From positions 1 through 32,338 of the forward strand of contig CANNDT010000048.1 of NCBI GenBank assembly GCA_947503365.1: 32,338 nucleotides of DNA. The letters are read 5' to 3'. Positions within the stretch are counted from its first letter, which is position 1; every line of letters begins with the position of its first letter. Under the pieces are notes generated by a model that saw only the letters and a program-made list of their open reading frames with translations, searched no databases and was not told the origin of the DNA. The position numbers and the translations under genes are program-made. Below are positions 25,973-32,338 of the stretch, piece by piece. This stretch comes from CANNDT01 sp945876205 (GTDB taxonomy: Bacteria; Acidobacteriota; Vicinamibacteria; Vicinamibacterales; UBA2999).

Positions 25973-26985
25973 CCCTTCGACCCGCTCAAGGTCAGCCCGA
26001 GCACAGTCGAGGGCTGAACGTGACCGCGGCAGACCTGGCGCTGGCGCGCAAGGTGCTGGAAACCGAGGCTGCCGCCATCCTCGCCCTCGTCGATCGGCTG
26101 GACGAGCGCTTCGAACGGGCGGTTCGCCTGCTGCTCGAATGCCGCGGGCGCGTGATCGTGACGGGCATGGGCAAGTCGGGCATCATCTGCCGGAAGATTG
26201 CCGCGACGCTCTCGAGCACGGGCACGCCCGCGCTCTTCCTCCATCCAGCCGAGGCCGCGCATGGCGACCTCGGTGTGATCCAGGGCGATGACGTGGTCGT
26301 CGCGTTGTCGTACAGCGGCGAGACCGAGGAACTGCTGCGGCTGCTGGAGACCATCAAGCGCCTCGGCGCCAAGCTCATCACGATTACCGGCAACTGCAGG
26401 TCGACGCTGGGACAGGCGGCTGACGTCGCGCTCGACTGCCAGGTGTCGGAGGAAGCGTGCCCCCTCAACCTTGTGCCCACGGCCAGCACGACGGCCGCGC
26501 TCGCGCTCGGTGATGCGCTGGCAATGACGCTCCTCGTCGCAAAGGGATTCCGCCAGGAAGACTTTGCCAACCTGCATCCAGGCGGCAAGCTCGGCAAGGC
26601 GCTGATGCGCGTCGAGCAGCTGATGAAGGGCGGCGAGCTGGCGCCGATTGTCCGTGCGGCGACCGCGATGCACGAGGTGATCTACGAGATGTCCCGGAAG
26701 GGGCTCGGCATGACCTGCGTCGTCGATGAGCACGATCGGCTGATCGGCATCATCACCGACGGCGACCTGCGGCGGCACATGAGCGTGTCTCCAAACCTGC
26801 TCGAGCGCAGCGCCCAGGACGTCATGACGCGCGGCCCCGTCACCATCCACCACGGCATGCTGGCGGCCGAGGCGCTTCACATCCTCGAGCAGCGTAAGAT
26901 CACCGCCATCGTCGTCGTGGACGCCCGGCAGAAGGTGGAAGGCGTCGTCCACCTGCACGATCTCTGGCAGACCGAGATGTTCTAG
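25969..26985 (+). CDS. kdsD: D-arabinose 5-phosphate isomerase (KdsD/KpsF type, SIS plus two CBS domains)
   Basis: It isomerises ribulose 5-phosphate to arabinose 5-phosphate, the input for KdsA. The SIS domain has RVIVTGMGKSG (Lys), SYSGETEEL (Glu), EEACPLNLVPTAST and NLHPGGKLGK (His), followed by two CBS repeats (GLGMTCVVDEHDRLIGIITD and ITAIVVVDARQKVEGVVHLH). The ATG at 25969 overlaps the kdsA stop (ATGA). The next 17 residues are encoded by a palindromic repeat, and the GTG at 26020 (MTAADLALARKVLE, with GAGGG ahead of it) matches family N termini better, so either could be the true start. A KdsD-KpsF-GutQ distinction by eye is not possible; the neighbours favour the Kdo role. Confidence 0.93.
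   Translation: MTLRPAQGQPEHSRGLNVTAADLALARKVLETEAAAILALVDRLDERFERAVRLLLECRGRVIVTGMGKSGIICRKIAATLSSTGTPALFLHPAEAAHGDLGVIQGDDVVVALSYSGETEELLRLLETIKRLGAKLITITGNCRSTLGQAADVALDCQVSEEACPLNLVPTASTTAALALGDALAMTLLVAKGFRQEDFANLHPGGKLGKALMRVEQLMKGGELAPIVRAATAMHEVIYEMSRKGLGMTCVVDEHDRLIGIITDGDLRRHMSVSPNLLERSAQDVMTRGPVTIHHGMLAAEALHILEQRKITAIVVVDARQKVEGVVHLHDLWQTEMF
25973..26013. repeat. Palindromic repeat at the kdsA-kdsD junction
   Basis: CCCTTCGAC (25973-25981) and GTCGAGGG (26006-26013) are imperfect complements (GTCGA-GGG), with GCTCAAGGTCAGCCCGAGC between them. This resembles the short dispersed REP-like elements often found at gene ends in high-GC genomes. It is read in frame into kdsD if the ATG at 25969 is used. 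Confidence 0.7.
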
Positions 26986-26996
26986 GCGTGATTGAT

Positions 26997-27022
26997 GTAG
27001 CGCGGGGGCTTCAGCCCCCGCG
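26997..27022. repeat. Palindromic repeat ahead of lapB
   Basis: After GTAG, the arms CGCGGGGGCT (27001-27010) and AGCCCCCGCG (27013-27022) are perfect 10-base complements around TC. It is a longer-armed relative of the 25-bp elements at 5319-5368 (shared GTAG..CGCGGG..CTTCAGCC core). It sits 8 bases ahead of the lapB ATG. Confidence 0.85.
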
Positions 27023-27030
27023 GCGTGACT

Positions 27031-28263
27031 ATGACTACCCAGCTGTATCTCATCGCGTCGCTGTTTGCCCTGCTGATCGGATTGGCGGTTGGCAAGGCGT
27101 GGGAGCGGTACAAGCTGCGGGATGGCCGCTGGATCGACCGCCGGCGGCTGCGTGAGACTCCCCACTACATGCTCGGCCTCAATTTCCTGGTCGACAACCA
27201 GGTCGACCAGGCGATCGACGAGCTGACGCAGGCGACCAGCACCGACACCGACGCGCTCGAGATCCAGATGATCCTGGGCAACCTCTACCGCGAGAAGGGG
27301 CAGGTGGGCCGGGCGATCAACGTTCACCAGGCGCTGCTCCAGCGGCCCGACCTCACGAAGCTGGAACATGCCTACGTGCTGCTCTGCCTTGGCCTCGACT
27401 TTCGGCATGGCGGGTTCGTCGATCGCGCGCTCGAAGCGTTCCAGGAAGTGCTGCAGCTCGATCCACGCAACCGCTACGCCCTGGTGAACCTGCAGAAGCT
27501 GCACGAGGATCAACACCAGTGGGCCGAGGCGCTGCAGGTGCGGGAACAGATTGCGAAGATCGACGCGGGGCGCCGCCCCGACGATCAGCAGATCCTGGGA
27601 TTCCTTCGCAACCAGATCGGCAGCGCGCAGGCGCGTGACGGCGGCGTCATCGCCGCGGCGCGCACGTTCAGCGACGCGATCGACGTCGATGCGCGCACCG
27701 TTCCCGCGTACCTGAACCTGGGAGACGTGCGCGAGCAGCAAGGAAACATCGCGGCGGCCGTCGAAGCCTGGGAGCGGCTGATCGACGCCGTCCCGGAGCA
27801 CGCCTACCTGGCGTTCGAGCGCCTCGAGCGCGCCTACCGGACGATGGGCGCGCCGAAGCGGTTCATCGATTTATGCAACCGCCTGATCGAGCAGAGCCCG
27901 CAGGACTGGCGCACCCGCCTCGCGCTTTCGCGGCACCTCTCCAGCGCCGGCGAGCAGCGTCCCGCCTTCGACTTGCTGCTCGACGCGCTGTCACACCACC
28001 CTCACGGGCTCGCCATCCACCAGGAAGTCTGGGCCGTGCTGTCGGGCCTTGGTTTCGAGCCGGCGCTGGTCAAGCGCTACATCGCGCTGGCGCGCGACGC
28101 GGTGTTCTATCTCGACCCGCACGTCTGCCGGCATTGCCGCTACCGGAGCACGGAGCTGCTCTGGCAATGCCCGCAGTGCCATGAATGGAATACGTTTGTG
28201 GAGGAGCGGATCGCCCCGGCGAAGGACACCGCCGTGGCGGACGCCCTGGTCAACGAATCCTGA
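27031..28263 (+). CDS. lapB: LapB (YciM)-like LPS assembly protein with TPRs and a rubredoxin-type zinc site
   Basis: This protein of about 410 residues has an N-terminal membrane anchor (LYLIASLFALLIGLAVGKAWE), a series of TPRs (HYMLGLNFLVDNQVDQAIDE, QMILGNLYREKGQVGRAINV, ALEAFQEVLQLDPRNRYALV and more), and a C-terminal rubredoxin-like metal site with Cys366, Cys369, Cys380 and Cys383 (CRHC..CPQC). In E. coli LapB adjusts LPS synthesis by directing LpxC degradation by FtsH; that role here is inferred from the architecture and the kdsB-kdsA-kdsD context. A GTG at 27025 is an alternative start two codons earlier. The stop abuts the convergent coaE stop with no gap. Confidence 0.9.
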   Translation: MTTQLYLIASLFALLIGLAVGKAWERYKLRDGRWIDRRRLRETPHYMLGLNFLVDNQVDQAIDELTQATSTDTDALEIQMILGNLYREKGQVGRAINVHQALLQRPDLTKLEHAYVLLCLGLDFRHGGFVDRALEAFQEVLQLDPRNRYALVNLQKLHEDQHQWAEALQVREQIAKIDAGRRPDDQQILGFLRNQIGSAQARDGGVIAAARTFSDAIDVDARTVPAYLNLGDVREQQGNIAAAVEAWERLIDAVPEHAYLAFERLERAYRTMGAPKRFIDLCNRLIEQSPQDWRTRLALSRHLSSAGEQRPAFDLLLDALSHHPHGLAIHQEVWAVLSGLGFEPALVKRYIALARDAVFYLDPHVCRHCRYRSTELLWQCPQCHEWNTFVEERIAPAKDTAVADALVNES

Positions 28264-28878
28264 CTACTTCGCTGCCTTCAGCGATTCCCAGACGCGTTTG
28301 ACCTGCTTGTCGGTGTCGGCGAGTGAATCGTTGGTGCGGATGACGTGATCGGCGCGCCGGATTTTTTCATCAATCGGTAGCTGGGCACTCAGTCGCTTCC
28401 GCGCCTCGACTTCCGACAGATCGTTTCGTTGCATGACGCGCTTGACCTGCGTGTCCGGATCGGCGGCCACCACGATCACTTCATCGAAATCCTTCTCGCG
28501 ATCGACTTCATACAACAGCGGAATGTCGGCGACCGCGAACGGATGCGCCGCCGGATCGAGCGACGCAAACCACGCGTCGGTGGCCCGCTTCACGAGCGGG
28601 TGCACGATCGCCTCGAGTGTGCGCCGTGACGCTGGGTCGGAAAACACGATGGCGCCGAGCTTCTGACGATCGAGCTCGCCAGACTTGCTGATCACACCGG
28701 GCCCGAACTGGTGCACGATCTCGGTGAATCCAGCCGTCCCCGATGCGACGACCTCGCGCGCGAGCGCGTCGCTGTCGATCGTCGCCACGCCAAGTTTTTC
28801 CAGCCGCCCGCGGACGTAGCTCTTTCCCGTGGCGATGCCGCCGGTCAACGCTATGCGGCGTACCCGATTCGCTGCCAA
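28264..28878 (-). CDS. coaE: Dephospho-CoA kinase
   Basis: This 204-residue enzyme phosphorylates dephospho-CoA in the last step of CoA synthesis. It has the P-loop RIALTGGIATGKS (GGIATGKS at 13-20), DSDALAREVV, DIPLLYE and the lid motif RMxQRNDLSEVEARKRLSAQ-type sequence (here VMQRNDLSEVEARKRLSAQ). The TTG start at 28878 follows the folD stop without a spacer and has only a weak RBS, so it is likely expressed by reinitiation after folD. The stop lies end to end with lapB. Confidence 0.95.
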   Translation of the reverse strand: MAANRVRRIALTGGIATGKSYVRGRLEKLGVATIDSDALAREVVASGTAGFTEIVHQFGPGVISKSGELDRQKLGAIVFSDPASRRTLEAIVHPLVKRATDAWFASLDPAAHPFAVADIPLLYEVDREKDFDEVIVVAADPDTQVKRVMQRNDLSEVEARKRLSAQLPIDEKIRRADHVIRTNDSLADTDKQVKRVWESLKAAK

Positions 28879-29808
28879 CTACCGAGCGACCCGTGCATGA
28901 GCTGCGCGAAGTGTGTTCATCATCAACATTGTGATCGTAAGCGGTCCGACCCCTCCAGGAACAGGGGTGAGTGCGCTTGCCAGCTCAGCCACCGCGGGAT
29001 GCACGTCGCCGACGAGTAGAGAACCGTTCTTCTCGAACACCGCGCGCCGGCGATGTCCTTTGGGGTAGAGAAGCTCGACCGTAGGGCGATCGCTCACTCG
29101 ATTGACGCCGACGTCGATGACGACCGCGCCCGGCTTGACGAAGTCCGTGGTCACCATCGCCGCGCGGCCGACCGCGGCCACGAGGATGTCGGCCTCGCGG
29201 CACACCTCCGCGAGGTTGGGTGTCTTTGAATGACAGATGGTCACCGTCGCATCGCGCTGCAGCAGCAGCAACGCCATCGGCTTTCCGACGATGTCGCTGC
29301 GCCCGATCACGACCGCGCGCTGCCCCGCGATTGGAATCCGTTCCCGCTCGAGCAATTCGATGATGCCCGCGGGCGTGCACGAAATGAGCGCGGCGCGATT
29401 CTGGACAAGCTTGCCGACGTTGACCGCGGTCAGGCCATCGACGTCCTTGCTCGGATCGATCGCGTCGAACACCGTGATGCCGGCGCCTGCACCCATGCTC
29501 TTTGGCAACGGCGACTGCACGAGGATGCCGTCGTAGACCTCCTCACGGTTCAGTCGTTGAACCAGAGCGAGCGTCTCGTCGAGAGTGGCGGTCTCCGGAA
29601 GCCGGTTCAAATCGGCCCTGAAGCCAATTTCGGTGCCGGCCTTCAGCTTGTGACCGACATATACCTCCGACGCCGGATCCTGGCCCACCAGCACGATCGC
29701 GAGGCCCGGGGGCCGGCCGCGGCGCCTGGTGAACTCGGCGACCTGCGGGCGGATCTCCTGCTGCATCCGGGCGGCGAGCGCCTGGCCGTCCAGCAGCCGC
29801 GCGCTCAT
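28879..29808 (-). CDS. folD: Bifunctional methylenetetrahydrofolate dehydrogenase / methenyltetrahydrofolate cyclohydrolase
   Basis: This 309-residue enzyme interconverts 5,10-methylene- and 10-formyl-THF. EVYVGHKLKAGTEIGF contains the active Tyr50 and Lys54; DGILVQSPLP, DVDGLTAVNVGKL and CTPAGIIELL are conserved; VVIGRSDIVGKPMALLLL is the NADP-binding loop; and VIDVGVNRV and GDVHPAVAELASALTPVPGG close the protein. Length is near the upper end of the usual range. Its ATG overlaps the stop of the K+ channel gene (ATGA). Confidence 0.96.
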   Translation of the reverse strand: MSARLLDGQALAARMQQEIRPQVAEFTRRRGRPPGLAIVLVGQDPASEVYVGHKLKAGTEIGFRADLNRLPETATLDETLALVQRLNREEVYDGILVQSPLPKSMGAGAGITVFDAIDPSKDVDGLTAVNVGKLVQNRAALISCTPAGIIELLERERIPIAGQRAVVIGRSDIVGKPMALLLLQRDATVTICHSKTPNLAEVCREADILVAAVGRAAMVTTDFVKPGAVVIDVGVNRVSDRPTVELLYPKGHRRRAVFEKNGSLLVGDVHPAVAELASALTPVPGGVGPLTITMLMMNTLRAAHARVAR

Positions 29809-30839
29809 GCGCCCACCGATTCCTCGAGCGCCTTGACGCTCGAGAGCTGGCCGAGGACGACGAGCTCGTCGCCGGCGCGGATCACCGACTCGGGTTCGGG
29901 GTTGAATTCCATCGCGCCGCTGGCGCGCTTGATCGCTACGATGATCACTCCATGTTTCCGGCGGATGCCGGCATCAATCAAGCTCTTGCCGGCGAGCGGG
30001 GACTGCTCGGGGACGTGCACCTGCTCCATCGACAGCTCGAGATGCTCCGAGCTGGTGGCTAAATGCACGAAGTCGACGACCGCCGGACGAAGCGCGGTCT
30101 GGACGATCTGCGTCGCGCCGATGTGGTACGGGGAAATCACGCGGTCCGCTCCCGCGCGTTTCAGCTTGGGCTCGGCATCATCGGATTCGATGCGCGCGAT
30201 GATGAAGAGATCGTGCCGCATGCCGCGTGCCGTCAGCACGGCGTAGACGTTTTCCGCGTCGGTGCCAACCGCGGCAATCAACCCACGCGCGCGTTCGATG
30301 CCGACTCGTGTCAGCACCTCCTCACGGCTGGCATCCGCTTCCACCGCCAGCCATCCGCGCTCAATCGCTCCCTGGACCCGCTTGGCGTCGCGTTCGATCA
30401 CGACGAAGGGCACCTGCTGCTGTTGCAGCTCCTCGGCGATGATCGAGCCGATCCGGCCGACGCCGCACACGATGAAATGATCTTTGATGTCTTGCAGCAT
30501 CCGCGTAAACCGGCGCTGCTCGAACCGCCGATGCAGGCCGCCCTCCACAATCAAGGTTGCGATCAAAGTGGCCGTATAGAAGGCCGTGCCGACGCCGCCG
30601 GCAATCAGCGCGAGGGTGAAGACCTGGCCCCGGAAAGTGAGCGGGTGAACCTCGCGGTAGCCCACCGTCGTCACCGTCGTCACGGTCATGAAGAGGGCGT
30701 CCCACGGGCTCCAGCCCTCGATGAGCACATAGCCCGCCGTCCCGCCCGCGATGATCATCAGGAGCAGCGACACGGCGAGCCGGGGGCCGCGGGCCCACGA
30801 CCAGCGCGAGACTGGTTCGTCGCTTGCGCGGCTAGGCAC
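29805..30839 (-). CDS. Two-transmembrane K+ channel-like protein with RCK (TrkA-N/C) domains, atypical selectivity filter
   Basis: This 344-residue protein has a TM1 (RLAVSLLLMIIAGGTAGYVLI), a pore loop with TTVTTVGYREVHPL, a TM2 (GQVFTLALIAGGVGTAFYTA), then an RCK_N Rossmann domain (HFIVCGVGRIGSIIAEEL, GVGRIG at 126-131) and a TrkA-C domain (IRAGDELVVLGQLSSVKALE). The filter reads TVGYRE where K+ channels normally have TVGYG(D/E): Arg62 replaces the second glycine. Conductance and ion choice are therefore uncertain, although RCK regulation seems intact. The start is a GTG that overlaps the permease stop by 8 bases. Its stop overlaps folD. Confidence 0.88.
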   Translation of the reverse strand: MPSRASDEPVSRWSWARGPRLAVSLLLMIIAGGTAGYVLIEGWSPWDALFMTVTTVTTVGYREVHPLTFRGQVFTLALIAGGVGTAFYTATLIATLIVEGGLHRRFEQRRFTRMLQDIKDHFIVCGVGRIGSIIAEELQQQQVPFVVIERDAKRVQGAIERGWLAVEADASREEVLTRVGIERARGLIAAVGTDAENVYAVLTARGMRHDLFIIARIESDDAEPKLKRAGADRVISPYHIGATQIVQTALRPAVVDFVHLATSSEHLELSMEQVHVPEQSPLAGKSLIDAGIRRKHGVIIVAIKRASGAMEFNPEPESVIRAGDELVVLGQLSSVKALEESVGA

Positions 30840-32310
30840 CAGAAGGCGTGCCGAGGCGGCTGTGGTTCCGAGCGTAAGCGAAGTACAGCACCAGCCCGAT
30901 CAGCAGCCATGCGCCGAGGCGCAGCCAGTTCGTCCAGCCCAGTCCGTAGATCATGGCTCCGCAGACGAGAACGCCGAGGGTCGCCACCAGCGGCAGCGCG
31001 GGCACGGTGAAGCCCCGCTCGAGATCGGGTCTCCGGCGCCGCATGATCCAGACGCCGATGCACACGAGGATGAACGCGAACAGCGTGCCGATGCTCGTCA
31101 TCTCACCGACGATGTCGCCCGGAATGAACGCGGCAAACAACGCCGTGAACACGAAGAACAGCATGTTCGACTTCCAGGGCGTCCGGTAGCGCGGGTGAGT
31201 GTCGGAAAAAATCCTCGGGACCAGGCCATCCTTGCTCATCGCAAAGAACACCCGCGACTGCCCCAGCAGCATGACGAGGATGACGGACGAAAATCCTGCC
31301 AGGATCGCGATCGTCACCGACTTGGACAGCCATTCGTAGCCGTGCATGTACTTCGTGATGGCAAACGCCACCGACGCCTCCCTGCCCGCCGTCCGGAAGT
31401 CCTCGACCGTGGCGATGCCGCTCAGCACGTATGAGAAGAGGACGTAGAGGACGGTGCAGACGACCAGCGAGCCGAGAATGCCAATCGGCATGTCGCGCTT
31501 CGGATTCTTCGTCTCCTGCGCCGCGGTGGAGACCGCATCGAAACCGATGAATGCGAAGAAGACAACGCCCGCGGCGCCCAGGATCCCGAGGATGCCGCCG
31601 TAGTTGTGCGTGACGCCTTCTGGCGTGACGTAGGTGGTCGCTTCGGGGATAAACGGCGTGTGATTCGCCGGGTTCACGAACCCCCAACCCAGGATGATCA
31701 CCAGGATCACGATCGTGACCTTGGTGATCACGATCAGGTTGTTGACGAACGCCGACTCGCGCGTACCGCGGATGAGCAGGAGCGACAGCACCGCCAGGAT
31801 GAAGACCGCCGGCAGGTTCATGATTCCCGACACGCCGTCGGCCATCTCCATCGGCGAATGGCGCCATTGATATGGGATGTCGAGGCCCACGTAGCTCAGC
31901 ACGCGGTTGAAATACTCGCTCCACGCGATCGCCACCGTCGCAGCGCCGACCGCGTATTCGAGTATCAGATCCCAGCCGATGATCCACGCGACCAGCTCGC
32001 CCATCGTCGCGTAGGAATAGGTGTAGGCGCTGCCGGAGATCGGGATCATCGACGCGAACTCGGCGTAGCAGAGTCCCGCGAGGGCGCAGCCGATCCCAGC
32101 CACGATGAAGGCGATCACGACCGACGGTCCAGACCGCTCGGCAATCGCTGCCGCGGTGCGGACGAAGATGCCGGCGCCGATGATGCCGCCGATGCCGAGC
32201 GCCACGAGCGAGGCGGCGCCGAGCGTGCGCTTCAGCGTGTTGTCGCCGGTGACCTGCGCCTCCGCAAGAAGCCGGTCAATCGACTTGGTGCGAAACAATG
32301 AGCCAGCCAC
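30832..32310 (-). CDS. APC-superfamily amino acid permease (CAT-type)
   Basis: This 492-residue integral membrane transporter has about 12 hydrophobic helices. The motif GIGGIIGAGIFV (39-50) in TM1 is the unwound substrate site of APC transporters, followed by SGSAYTYSYATMGELVAWIIG and GFDAVSTAAQETKNPKRDMP, typical of the cationic amino acid transporter (CAT, YfnA-like) group. The substrate cannot be fixed; cationic or branched amino acids are family-level guesses. The GTG start has AGAGGG a few bases upstream. It heads a minus-strand set permease-channel-folD-coaE with overlapping ends. The last 28 bases of the window (32311-32338) hold only its RBS region. Confidence 0.93.
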   Translation of the reverse strand: MAGSLFRTKSIDRLLAEAQVTGDNTLKRTLGAASLVALGIGGIIGAGIFVRTAAAIAERSGPSVVIAFIVAGIGCALAGLCYAEFASMIPISGSAYTYSYATMGELVAWIIGWDLILEYAVGAATVAIAWSEYFNRVLSYVGLDIPYQWRHSPMEMADGVSGIMNLPAVFILAVLSLLLIRGTRESAFVNNLIVITKVTIVILVIILGWGFVNPANHTPFIPEATTYVTPEGVTHNYGGILGILGAAGVVFFAFIGFDAVSTAAQETKNPKRDMPIGILGSLVVCTVLYVLFSYVLSGIATVEDFRTAGREASVAFAITKYMHGYEWLSKSVTIAILAGFSSVILVMLLGQSRVFFAMSKDGLVPRIFSDTHPRYRTPWKSNMLFFVFTALFAAFIPGDIVGEMTSIGTLFAFILVCIGVWIMRRRRPDLERGFTVPALPLVATLGVLVCGAMIYGLGWTNWLRLGAWLLIGLVLYFAYARNHSRLGTPSGA

Positions 32311-32338
32311 AGTGTTCCCTCTGGTTGTTAGGACGGCC

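Noticed and set aside
25693..27801. A 702-codon minus-strand frame across kdsA, kdsD and lapB
   Set aside because: It spans three well-supported plus-strand genes and shows no recognisable domains; it is an antisense by-product of GC-rich codon use.

Overview
The window looks like a chromosomal segment of a high-GC Gram-negative bacterium, most probably an Acidobacteriota member of the Vicinamibacteria type. This is an inference from three things: Hanks-type Ser/Thr kinases with VALKFLP-type kinase cores, one of them carrying a C-terminal TPR region; a full Kdo/LPS gene set; and the overall gene style, with many TTG and GTG starts and short palindromic repeats at gene ends. No rRNA, tRNA, CRISPR array, insertion sequence or phage gene was recognised. 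Coding density is very high and the largest non-coding gap is about 250 bases.

Left part (1-11.8 kb), all on the minus strand, read from right to left: sucC-sucD-ndk (succinyl-CoA synthetase and NDP kinase), a DUF2905 membrane peptide, dcd, a DUF2225 zinc-ribbon/TPR-like protein, a gamma-carbonic-anhydrase-like hexapeptide protein, hisS-aspS, then phoH-ybeY-corC-VOC, a familiar RNA-maturation/stress block. It ends in a fragment of an HD-GYP signalling protein that runs off the window. Palindromic repeats sit inside ybeY and at the hisS stop.

Middle (11.9-20.2 kb): a signalling island. It holds a large membrane Ser/Thr kinase with TPRs (+), an unrecognised 183-residue protein (+), a second, soluble Ser/Thr kinase (-), a divergent ECF-like sigma factor (+), and an M28 metallopeptidase translationally coupled to the sigma factor. 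Malate dehydrogenase lies tail-to-tail with the peptidase.

Right part (20.4-28.3 kb), mostly plus strand: serA, a small secreted or anchored PilP/GspC-like protein (-), then kdsB-pyrG-kdsA-kdsD-lapB. PyrG makes the CTP that KdsB uses to activate Kdo, KdsD and KdsA build Kdo-8-phosphate, and LapB is the known controller of LPS synthesis. The set is coherent but lacks a visible kdsC. The far right (28.3-32.3 kb, minus strand) is an amino acid permease, a K+ channel with an RCK domain and an unusual selectivity filter, folD and coaE, tightly overlapped.

Recurring themes are -10 boxes only 6-10 bases ahead of start codons (leaderless or nearly leaderless mRNAs), convergent genes whose stops touch or overlap, and small palindromic repeats that supply start or stop regions of genes. 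The ordinary metabolic genes are confidently called. The most open points are the unrecognised protein at 15455-16006, the truncated HD-GYP gene and the repeat inside ybeY.
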